The translations under genes were made by a program, and so were the position numbers. Source: Protea cynaroides (lineage: Eukaryota; Streptophyta; Magnoliopsida; Proteales; Proteaceae). From it: 64,000 nucleotides of DNA. The stretch is taken from assembly GCA_028583415.1 (NCBI GenBank), contig CM053266.1:37133758-37197757 (forward strand), in the 5' to 3' direction. The notes under the pieces are model-generated. The model was not told the origin of the DNA. It was given only the letters and a program-made list of their open reading frames with translations, and searched no databases. Below, one piece after another: positions 54,251 to 64,000 of the stretch; position 1 is the stretch's first letter, and each line of letters begins with the position of its first letter.

Positions 54251-55118
54251 TAGGGGTGTCCACCAGTCAGTCCTTGTTGTTTTCGGTCGGGCCTAATCGG
54301 TTTCCAGTTATTTAATATCTCGTACTGTGATTGGTTTGTTTAGCTAGTCAGGCATGGATACGTTTTTATATGATTGGTCGGTCAATCAGTCAATCGGTCA
54401 ATCGGTTTTCATTCCATATTCGGGTACATGCTAAACGGACTATAAACAAGGTAATAGTAAAATGATTGTAAACAATCTCGTACCAAAGTGGATGTTTTGG
54501 GTGTCCAATGTTTTCTAGTGATGCTTGGTTACACTACCTAATGACCTATGCAAATTCTAATAAAGGCATTGAATTCATGACAAGAAACAGTATAATAAGT
54601 ATGAGCAAGTTCTTGCGCATCATTTCTCCATTTTCAGAAACCCTTTGTTATTGGCTTGGTTACCCTTTCCGGATGATTCATTGGATATAAAAAAAAAAAG
54701 AGAATGTGACGGCCACATCACCCAATTAGCGTGGGGATGTTTTTCCCTTTCCTTGGATACGCTAACAGTTATTTCATATCCTGCAGAATGTTGCCGTGAT
54801 GCCATTGTATCAGTGAGACTATTTAATTTAAATGTGAACTAAACTTCGGAATGCAGCAATTGAATCAGCAGGGTTTTTACAGAGAAACTAGAATGACTTA
54901 TCCTCAAAGACGAACCTATTTACCATTTAATACTATAAAAACAGCAGCATCAAGAACAAATCAGAAGGAAAACGGGAAGAGTTTTTTTTTTTTTTTTTTT
55001 TTTTGGATAGGTAAAAGGGGGGAAGAGTTACTGATACTATAATAGCTCCAAACGAAGTGATCTGATGGAAAGAAAACATGTCTACTCCTTCAAATGTTTT
55101 AATGGATTCCCTTTTCCT

Positions 55119-55151
<33 letters not shown>

Positions 55152-55659
55152 TTCAATACACTAGTAGCTTCCTGAATCAACTTAAAAAAAAAAAAAAAAA
55201 ACTCAAACAGTGATTTAATCATTTCTAAAGAACAAAACAACATAGTCATATACTTATTCTCCGGAGCTGAAACAAAAGAGGAAAAAGAAAGAGTATGCAA
55301 ATCACAGCCTAAATCATTTTCCCCAATTTCTGCAATTGAATATAGTTTTTGTACACAAGGGCAACATTTCTCACTTTTTATGCTAGAAGTCATGCACGTC
55401 ATTCCATTGCTGGTGAGTGGAGGTTTTGTTTTTGGTAGGAGGTGAGTGAGTCATCAATTCATGCTTTGGGAGATTGAAAAGTTACTGAAGATCCTGAAAT
55501 TATTCTTGAAGTTTCAAGTTACATCCCAAATCCGATTGGTATATGATTGGTCTGGCCTGACCCAGGAGTTGGAGAAAATAGGTCCAAATCCGACCTTGTC
55601 CAAGCTTAGGGGAGGGCTCGGGGCTGGTTCGGACTCGCTAGGCCAAATTGACATCCCTA
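54251..55659. mobile_element. Possible hAT element 6 (TAGGGRTGTC ends)
   Basis: The left end TAGGGGTGTCCACC and right end GACATCCCTA are inverted and resemble hAT tips. Subterminal blocks have CGGTCAATCGG/GATTGGTC words (54280-54410, 55535-55560). No 8-bp duplication was found at these exact edges, so the call is tentative. Inside are long T and A runs (54981-55002, 55120-55149, 55182-55200) and no coding domain. Confidence 0.45.
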
Positions 55660-55800
55660 AATTATCTACATAAGAAAGTTCCAATCCAACCATCCAAGTA
55701 GAAGGGCCGGAATCAATAGGTTGTTGAGTGGGGGTTAGGAGATGGAACACGAGAGAGCAAGAGGGCAAAGAATAACTCTAAGACTCATACTCCAAAAGTC
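55660..55800. other. Spacer before the LTR cluster
   Basis: About 140 bp without recognised features. Confidence 0.3.
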
Positions 55801-58120
55801 CGGCCTAATTCAGATTTTTTTACTTTTATAATCCAATTCTAGATGAACCAGAAGTGTGATGAACAGTCATAAGAACTAATGGTTCAAGTCAGGATCTCGT
55901 AAGACCGTACCAACAATCCAAACCAAATACACATTCCACATCAATCAAAGATAATAAAGTAAATAGCGAAAATTTTATTAATAATGAACTGATGTCTACA
56001 GTGATAAATAAATATTTAATAAGTTATCTTCAAGAACCAAAACATATATATAATAAATTATTATAAATCCCATAAGTCAAATACGAAAATAAAACACTAA
56101 GCGTAACCACGGTGGACACACTCGCATGATGAGTCATGCTTGTCCTCCACAGCTTTTATGTCCATAGCAGCCACGTGTCCATATGTTGGCGCACTGATAC
56201 AATCTTGACAGTAACATTTGCATCATCAGAAACCAAAAGAATAGCGTACGCGAGGGTCAGCTCTCCAACATGAGCTCAGTGAGTGAACAAAACAATGCGC
56301 AAATATATGCATGCAGTCAAATTCTTATCTTTGGTCTAGTTTAAGTTTGCAATTGTGTTATAAAAATTATTGGCGGCCACCGCACTTCTATATACGAGTG
56401 TGTGAATCCGTCCAATGGATCAAACACCATTGTCATCACACATGCACCCACCATGAAATAGAGATAGAGCTAAAGTGTCCAGATCACACATTGCCAACAC
56501 TTCCCATGATGTCATACCCATACCAACACGTAAGTACCTGCTGGCGAGGGCTTGCAAATTGGACTCAGTTGTAACTAACCAATCCTATATGTCATCACAA
56601 TTTGTATCCAAGGCTTTACCCTCAGCATCCCTCAATATGCCCACAGAGATAGAGTTAGAGTCTGGCGATCAGGCCGAAGACCACGGTACCGCATCCTCCC
56701 CCTGATACCCTACTACATACTAGTTCCGCTAAGGTAACGACGATACTATGATGTCAGTGTGGAGGACAGAGTAGAGATAGAGCTAGAGTTTGGTGGCCAG
56801 GTCCAAGACCACAGTACTACGTCCTCCCCATGATGCTTCACTCACACCCAATACACCAACCACATACACAAGCACATGCCTATCTCTAGCATCATCATCA
56901 TATCATAAGTAGACCAAAATAAATATACATGAGCAGATATATAATAAGTATTGGATGACATGTGAGATGCACAAACAATCATACAAGGCATGACATCATA
57001 TTTGATAACGAAAAATAGAATAAAAGGGTAGCTTGTTATTAGTCTTTTAGTTTAGGTCTTGTTTCTTCACCTGTGATTGATGATTGTTTCTCTTTCAAGC
57101 TTTGAAAATTACTAAACAATTAATGTATTTAAGTTAGGGGTTAATTTTCTCAGGTTACAGTAGTCGAAAACCTTGTCTGGTCTCCAAAATATGTTTCCTG
57201 TCATTAACTGGTTGACTCTGTGGTCGACTCAGTGGTCTCAGTATATTTCAACTACACATTGTGTGGTCGACTCTATGGTAGCATATACTGTAGACCACAC
57301 AAGCGACTTCACAATCCCTGGTCACCTCCCGAGAGTCTGTGGTCGACTCACTGGTCGCACTATGGTCGACCAGTGCTGCGACCACACAACCTTTAGGTGA
57401 TGATTTAGGCTTGGGCTTCGATCCAATCCTTTGGCTCGATAATTGAATCCATCCTACGTTCATTCTACGACCATTATCTATTATTTAATTCATTCATTAT
57501 AACCCTAATCATTATAGTCCTCATTATTAATTTATAACGAACATGTTAGGATTGGAAGCATAGTTAGATCTGATTTCTTTGCAACAAAAATCCTAAATCC
57601 ATAATTCTATTGTAACCTAGCCTTCTACGAAGTCAAGGTACTTACCGTTGATCCTCGTTGTGATAGGTTGAAGTTCCAATGGCAAATCCTCTACTTGCAA
57701 CTCCCTTTCTCCTTCCTTTAAACTTTCCTTCTCTCCAAGTCTCCTTCTTCTTCTCCTCTATTTCTCTCTTAGTTCTAGGGTTTGGGAATAAGCAAAAAAG
57801 TAAAATAGAGTAGAGGGACATCCTTTATATAAAAGGAAAACCTTCATATAGAGTTATCTCTCAATTAGGAAATAGACATCTTCAAATTAAGAAAGTTTTC
57901 TGAACACAGAGTCGGTTATGGGCTTGACCGGTTGACTCTGCGGCCGCATAATCCGTCGACCACACAAATCTAAAACAATCGACCACACAAATCCAAATTT
58001 GATTGATTGACCACATAGTCGATCACACAACCAAATTTTACTGGTTTGACTGTTTTGATTGGTTGCTTCCACACAACTAAAATAGTCAACCGTACAAACT
58101 AAATTTGACTTGTTGCTTAT
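55801..58120 (-). mobile_element. 2.4 kb LTR family, copy 1 (truncated)
   Basis: Follows the same order as the other two copies. From left: TGTGATGAAC near 55855, the mini coding segment (56097-56220), TGGATCAAACACC, CTACAGTAGTC-like text, the GGTCGA array (57200-57380), the TATATA promoter area near 57830, and the CGACCACAC array (57925-58090). It is cut at 58120 where copy 2 begins, lacking the last ~300 bp. The simplest reading is that the element containing copy 2 inserted into copy 1, with the rest beyond 64000. The left edge is diverged and approximate. Confidence 0.65.
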
Positions 58121-58413
58121 GTCACACCCTAATTCTGGATTAACCAAAATAGTGTGATGAACCGTAAATAAACCACGGTTCAACCAGGATCTTCATTGGG
58201 TAGTACCCACCATATTAACCACACACACCTTCCACAGAATTAATCAGAGATAAATAACAAATAAGCGAAAGTCTTATAGATAATGAACTGAGTGTCTAAC
58301 CATGATATAATAATTATTTAATCCAATTATTTTCAAAAAAACTCAAGAAATAAAGGTAAATAATCCGTTACATGTTTCAATAATCAAATATAGCTAAACT
58401 AATAAAAAATGCA

Positions 58414-58520
58414 CTAGTTGCACTCGCATGAAGGATCATGCGCATCTTCAACAACTTCTATGTCCATGGCCACAATGTGCCCGTACATCGACGCATTCAC
58501 ATAAACTTCAACAGTAGGAC
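58414..58520 (-). other. Conserved mini coding segment inside LTR copy 2
   Basis: On the - strand, GATGATGCAG is followed by a frame with SMYGHIVAMDIEVVED and HDPSCECN and a TAG at 58416-58414. It aligns with the segment in copy 3 in position and sense. Confidence 0.55.
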
Positions 58521-59983
58521 CTGCATCATCAACTAAAATATTCGACGTTGAAAGGGTGAATACACATCACGGCTCAGTGAGTAAAACAAACAATGCAACA
58601 AACATATGTATGCATTCAATTCAATATCTTTGGTCTGGTTTTTAAGTTTGCAATATACTATAGAAATATTTGGTGGCCTCCGCACCTCTATGCACAAGTG
58701 TGTGAATCCACCTAATGGATCAAACACCATTGCCATCTCATATGCACCCACCATGGAATAGAGATGGAGCTAAAGTGTCTGGATCACACACCGCCAACAC
58801 TTCCTCTGATGTCCTACCCATACCAATACGTAAGTCCCTATTGGCGAGGGCTTACAAACTGAGCTCGCAACTAATCCTAAATGTCATCCAGTGTATCCAA
58901 GGCCTCACCACAGCATCCCTCAATACGTCCATAGAGATAGAGCTAAGGTCCCCCGACAGAGCCAGAGACTACACGGTCCGAGACCACCTCCCCTGATGCC
59001 CTACGACGTAATAGTTCTACAAAGATAATGACGATACAACGATGTCAGTGGGAAGGACTTGAGGTTAGAGACCACAATACCACGTCCTCCCCTTGATGCT
59101 CCACTCACATCAAGCACACTAACCACACACACATAATCACATGCCTTGTAAGACTCGCATGCCACAAATCCGGTCTAACCTTACATTCTTGTGTCGTGAC
59201 CGGTCTTCCCATCATAATCGACTCAAGTGAACCAATTGTATGAAGAAACCACAAGATAAGGTAAGTAACGAATCAAATTTAGTTGGTGTGGTTAACCGTT
59301 TAAGATCGTGTGGAAGCAACCAGTCGAAAACTAAAAACCAAAAAATTTTGGTTGTGTGGTAGCAGGTGTGGTCGGACGTGTGGTCGGAACATGTGGTCGA
59401 TGCGTGAGACCACACATGAAACCACACAACGTGTGGTCGTACGTTTTGAGGTGTGTGGTCGACGGATTCTGCGACCACACGATGCTGAACTGACTCTGTG
59501 TTTAGGAAACTTTTCTAATTTGAGGGGGGTTCTTTCCTAATCTAAGTGGGACTTTATATAGAGTTTTTCCCTCTATATAAGGGACGTTTCTTAGCCTCTC
59601 TTACTCTTTTAGAACATAAATTGAAACCCTAAATCTAAGAGAGAAAGAGAAAGGAAGAGAAGGGGAAGAAGGAGATTTAGAGAAAAAACTTGGAGAAGAA
59701 GGTTTTGAAGAGAAAAGTTCTATCTCCTTTTAAGGTATGGACTTGACTCTGTAGGTTAGATCAGATAGGATATGTTCTTTTTATCAAGTTGTTGTGTTGA
59801 ATCTAATGCAACGATTTCGATTATGGAATTTCTAAGAAAAACAATGAGAAAAGAGATTAGAGATAATGGTTAATGAGAAACTGTAAATAATGGTCATAGA
59901 ATAATCATAGGATGAACCCAAGAGATGAGCTGAGGAATCGACTCAGGAAGAATTCGAGTTGAAGATGAAAAAGTGACCAAACA

Positions 59984-60160
59984 TCATGTGGTCGCATGGT
60001 GTGGTCGTAGAAATTATGACCACAGGGTCCGACCATAGCTGTTCGGAAAGTTCTCTGGAAAGGTGTGGTCGCATGGTGTGGTCGTAGAAATTGCGACCAC
60101 AGGGTCCGACCACACAGTGTGTGGTCGCATATATTGCGACCACAGGTCCGACCACACGTT
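59984..60160 (+). repeat. Palindromic GTGGTCG/CGACCAC array (LTR copy 3)
   Basis: A unit of about 78 bp beginning GTGGTCGCATGGTGTGGTCG and containing GACCACAGGGTCCGACCA occurs twice (59991-60050, 60064-60120), then a third shortened version. Each unit is an imperfect hairpin. A second array lies at 59353-59483. Confidence 0.88.
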
Positions 60161-61165
60161 AACAGCAAGCATATTTTGAGACCAAACACGGTTTTTTACT
60201 ACTGTAACTTGGTAAACATGAACCCTAACTTAAATACATTAATTGTTTAGGTTCCTAATAGATTCAAAGTGACTTCCAAAGCTTGGGAGAGGAACAAACA
60301 TCGATCAAAGGTGAGGGAATAAGACCTAAACTAATTGGCTAATAACAAGCTGTTTTACTTATTAAGTCCAATGCCATGAATGATTCTATGCTTGTATGCT
60401 TGTAATGTATATTTCACATGTCATCCAATATTCCTGTTATTACTGCTCATGCATATTTAATTGCGTATATTTATAACATGATGATGATGATGATGCTAGG
60501 AATAGGCATGTGGATGTATGTGTGTGGTTAGTGTACTTGATGCGAGTGGGGCATCAGGGGGTGGACGTGACACTGTGGTTCATCCTGGTCACCAGACTCT
60601 AGCTCTATATCTACTCAAGTCTTGTCCACTGACATCGTCGTATCGTCATTACTTTAGCAGAACTATTACATCGTAGGGCATCAGGGGAGGTGGTCTCAGA
60701 CCGTGCAGTCTCTGACTCTGCCGGGGGGCCTTAGCTCTATCTCTATGGACTTATTGAGGGATGCTGGGGTGAGACCTTGGATACACTGTTTGACATTAGG
60801 ATTGGTTAGTTGGGAGCCCAGTTTGCAAGCCCTCGCCAATAGGGGCTTACGTGTTGGTATGGGTAGGGCATTAGGGGAAGTGTCATGCGGTGTTTCATCC
60901 GGGCACTTTAGCTCTATCTCTATTCCATGAAGGGTGCCTGTGGGATGGCATTGGTGTTTGATCCTTTGGACGGCTTCACACACTCGTGTATAGAGGTGCG
61001 GTGGCCACCAATCATTTCTATTGCACATTGCAAACTTATAAATCAGACCAAAGATATGAATTGAATGCTTGCATATGTTTGTTGCATTGTTTTGTTTACT
61101 CACTGAGCTCAAATTGGAGAGTTGACCCTCGCGCGCGTAATTTTTTTTAGTTTCTGATATTGCAG

Positions 61166-61257
61166 GTATTACGATTGAAGATTATGTCGACACGCCAACA
61201 TATGAACAGGTGGCGGCTATGGATGAGCAAGCTGTGGAGGACTATTATGATTGTTAA
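61166..61257 (+). other. Conserved mini coding segment inside LTR copy 3
   Basis: After an acceptor-like GATATTGCAG (to 61165) a short frame encodes PTYEQVAAMDEQAVEDYYDC and TAA 61255-61257. Related segments occur at 58414-58520 (-) with YGHIVAMDIEVVED and at about 56097-56220 (-) with TYGHVAAMDIKAVED. The reading frame and stop are retained although nearby DNA has diverged. Confidence 0.55.
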
Positions 61258-62698
61258 GCGAGCGTTTCAACTATGGATGCACTTAGTTTTAACTTTCATA
61301 TTTGGATATTTGTAATATATATTAAATTATGTTTTGGTTACTTGGAGATAACTGGAATATTAATTATTTATCATGATTAAACCTCAGTTCATTATTAATA
61401 AGACTTTCGCTATTTACTTTATTATATCTGATTAATGTGGAATGTATTTTGGTTTAACATGGTTGGCATAGCCTATACGAGATCCTGGTTGAACCGTTGA
61501 TTCATAGACGGTTCATCACACCATTCTGGTTGGTTTAGAATTGGGGTGTGACATGCCTATTCCTAGCATCATCATCATCATCATATTATAAATAGACAGA
61601 AATAAATATGCATGAGCAGTAATAGTAAAAATATTTGATGACATGTGAGATGCACATTACAAGCATACAAGCATAGAACCAATCATGGCATTGGACACAA
61701 TAAAATAAACAGTTTGTTATTATTCAATTAGTTTAGGTCTTGTTCCCTTACCTGTTAGCAAAAATCGATCTCCTTCCAAGCCTTGTAATTCTCTTTGAAT
61801 CGATTTAATAACCTAAAAGTTATATGAATTTAAGTTAGGGTTCATACGTAACATGTTACAGTAGTTGAAATCGAAACAGAGAACTGATAGGTGTCTGATT
61901 GGTCTTAGGGTCTCATACTGTGTTGACCTTACTGCCTACGGTCGATACCCTACAGTCGCACCATATGCGACCATATGGTTTCTGAATTCTTTTCGAATGC
62001 CTATGGTCGATGTATTGATCATGTTGGTCATGCTATGGTCAACCGTAGCTGCGACCTTGAGATTTCTGGTTACAAACTACATTCAATCAGAGTCCTTCTT
62101 GGGTCAACTCTTTGGCTCTTCAATTGTATTTATCCTAATGATTATTCTAAGGCTAAGTTTCATAGTTTTACCAACTAATTACTCTAACATATTCTCCATG
62201 GTTTCCCATCTTGCTTAGCAATTCCCATGGTTGCATTCTTACATTGGGTTGGTATCTCAATTTACATTAGAAACCTTTACTCCTAGTGTTCTAAGGCTAC
62301 AGAGACAAGGTTCATACCTTACTTATTGCAGAGAGTCTGTGGAACTCTTCTCTCAGTCTCCTCCTTAGTCTTCTCTTCTTCTCCTTCTATTTCTTCTCTT
62401 TCCTTATCTTTCTTTAGGGTTTACTAATGTTCTAAAAGAGTGAAAAAAGACTGAGGAACGTCCTTTATATAAAGAAAAATTCTCCATATAGAGTTCTCCA
62501 ACATTAGGAAAGTTTTCATCTCGGAGTCTGATCTGGGGTCTCACGGTCGATGACCTACGGTCGCAGAATCCGTCGACCATAGGGTCAAAAACATCGACTG
62601 TAGGGTCCTGGATCAGTAACCTTTGTTTCTTACCTTATGGTCGACCATACCTACCCAGGTATTCGACCAAATGTATGCTTTTGAGCATTTTTAACTTG

Positions 62699-62932
62699 AT
62701 TCATACCTGGTTTTGTGATCCATCTTCACACGGTCGGTCCACTTGATCCAGCAATGATGGGAAGACCTGACACGACACGGTTATACCAAGTTAGTAGAGT
62801 ACGGGTCTTACAGCTTACCTGATCTTGTGATTTCTTTATACGATTGGTTCACCTGAGCCAGTTATGATGGGAAGACCTGTCACGACACCAAAACGTAGGG
62901 TTAGACCAGGTTCATGGCATGTAGGTCTTACA
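62699..62932 (-). repeat. Tandem duplication of the LTR start (about 118 bp x 2)
   Basis: The first ~118 bp of LTR copy 2 occur twice: 62815-62932 and about 62699-62814. Each begins TGTAAGACC on the - strand and contains GTGTCGTG(A/T)CAGGTCTTCC and CCATCAT. Copy 3 has only one such segment. Confidence 0.85.
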
Positions 62933-63425
62933 ACTCCACCACCCTTAAAAGAAATTTCATCCTCGAAATTTGTACGTATGGATTTTACACTTACCGTGCT
63001 AGGGTTTTCACCGCTGACGAACCCGATCCTGTGACGGCTTGAAAGTGAACTCGAACCAGGTACAAACTACCTTAATGAATATGTTAAAATCTTAGATTTA
63101 AGTGCTCTTAAATTGGGCACCGGTTGCTACTATCGGTCGATGGAACCCAGAACTGTTCTAGCTGGATCCTGTGACCGGCAAGGCTAAAACGCATACCCAC
63201 GAATGAGAGATTCAAATCTTCTTTGAACGTCTTGAGTGAGAATATTCCCTAAACCCAGGGATGACCCTAGTAAGTGCCACCTCACTTCTAACCACCTTGG
63301 AGTTGATGGAGGGAGTAGAGAACCCTTGGGACTTTTCAACTTGCCACTTGACACTCTCTAGCAGTCTCCAACTCTCTAAGGAGTTCTACCTCAAGAGGGA
63401 GACTCCAATCAAGCTAAGTCCCCTT

Positions 63426-63498
<73 letters not shown>

Positions 63499-64000
63499 GT
63501 ATCCATTACCAAACTTCTGACGTGTTCTCAGAGAGAGGAGAGTTGAAGGGGGAAGAGGAAGACTGAGAAGGAGAAGCCACCTTGGGAAACTGCAGGCATC
63601 ATTCGATATCATCTTCTACCCGTTCAAAAACGTTGTCGGTAAACTCTACACTACCTTGCATTCGGTTTAGAATGATGAATAATTAAACTCCTTCAGTAAA
63701 ACCTTGAGGTACCAACCTTAGTGGAATTGTTGTCCATTAATGGCGGAGTATTGAAAGCGATTCCATTGAACTTTAACTCAGGGATTATACCTCGAGTCCA
63801 TTATAAAAATAAAGACAACAAACCCTAACCTAGGAGGTGAACCCATAATTAACCTCAAGAAGCCTAAAATAGGATTGGGATGTTACCGTATAATGCTAGG
63901 TCGATGATCCATCGACAGATTTCCATAGCAAAAGTTTGCAGTTGGGATCTGGAGGGGACTCCCGGAGGCAAAATCCACACATCCGGATAGGCAAATACTC
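62933..64000 (-). other. Internal part of the retrotransposon owning LTR copy 2 (partial)
   Basis: On the - strand the polyprotein-tail-like NFEDEISFKGGGV lies against the 3' LTR. Further right no RT, RNase H or integrase motif is readable, which may mean a non-autonomous or degraded body. Contains a long CT microsatellite at 63428-63491. The rest of the element is beyond the window. Confidence 0.45.
63428..63491. repeat. (CT)n microsatellite
   Basis: About 32 CT units without interruption; frames across it on both strands (Leu-Ser or Arg-Glu runs) are artefacts. Confidence 0.96.

Larger units (their letters stand above)
59147..61553 (+). mobile_element. 2.4 kb LTR family, copy 3: solo LTR nested in copy 2
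   Basis: 2,407 bp beginning TGTAAGACTCGC and ending GGGGTGTGACA, in opposite orientation to its host LTR. It is flanked by a perfect 5-bp duplication TGCCT (59142-59146 and 61554-61558). No internal region or second LTR is present, so it is a solo LTR formed by LTR-LTR recombination. A paired TATATAGA/TCTATATAA block (59552-59582) marks the likely promoter. Two GTGGTCG/CGACCAC arrays and the mini coding segment are present. Confidence 0.92.
58121..62932 (-). mobile_element. 2.4 kb LTR family, copy 2: 3' LTR of a Ty3-gypsy-type element
   Basis: On the - strand it begins TGTAAGACC at 62932 and ends GGGTGTGACA at 58121. It is interrupted by copy 3 at 59147-61553; without it and the 5-bp duplication the LTR is 2,400 bp. 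The sequence just outside (62933-62990) reads on the - strand NFEDEISFKGGGV, like the tail of a chromovirus-type polyprotein, followed by a purine-rich GGGTGGTGGAG tract. This LTR is therefore the 3' LTR and the body extends right, out of the window. Confidence 0.75.

Noticed and set aside
54251..55659. Firm hAT call
   Set aside because: The tips fit but the flanking 8-mers GGCAAGAT and AATTATCT do not match; kept only as tentative.

Overview
This window is nuclear DNA of a flowering plant. It has GT-AG introns, AT-rich non-coding DNA, microsatellites, and plant families of LTR retrotransposons, LINEs, an Au-type SINE, hAT-like and Mutator-like elements and a Tourist-like MITE. The long introns suggest a repeat-rich, probably woody species outside the compact model genomes. 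The species cannot be named from the sequence alone.

There are two real protein-coding genes, both on the + strand. At the left edge (577-752) is the last coding exon of a plant reticulon-like (RTNLB) protein. The dominant gene runs from 13618 to 54016: a complete MED33 (REF4/RFR1-type) Mediator tail subunit. I reconstructed it as 12 exons with continuous phase, 4,011 nt of CDS and 1,336 residues. About 36.4 kb of its 40.4 kb is intron. Introns 1, 8, 10 and 11 (4.8, 9.9, 3.4 and 15.7 kb) hold nearly all the transposons.

Layout: 1-1.1 kb, RTNLB end and 3' UTR. 1.1-13.1 kb, intergenic DNA with a 9-bp-TSD MITE, a lectin receptor-kinase fragment, a 1.4 kb inverted-repeat element, a Tat/Ogre-like retrotransposon remnant with a minisatellite, a CHD/SNF2 helicase fragment in pyrimidine-rich DNA, and a Tourist-like MITE. 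13.1-13.6 kb, MED33 promoter and leader with a 21-codon uORF. Intron 1 has a broken L1-type LINE with an Au-like SINE between its halves. Intron 8 has a non-autonomous LTR element; one LTR was hit by a hAT-like element carrying a long hairpin and the other by a degenerate Copia element. Intron 10 has a second member of that LTR family with both LTRs. Intron 11 has four hAT-like elements, a Mutator-like element, solo LTRs and an RTE LINE. 54.2-64 kb, a probable hAT element, then three copies of one ~2.4 kb LTR family, one inserted in reverse orientation inside another with a perfect 5-bp target duplication.

The most interesting material is (i) the CATAGTT-ended 8-bp-TSD elements, which keep their tips but differ in low-complexity palindromic subterminal DNA, and (ii) the 2.4 kb LTR family, which carries palindromic GGTCG/CGACC arrays and a conserved short coding-like segment ending in a stop. 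I saw no tRNA, rRNA or CRISPR array.
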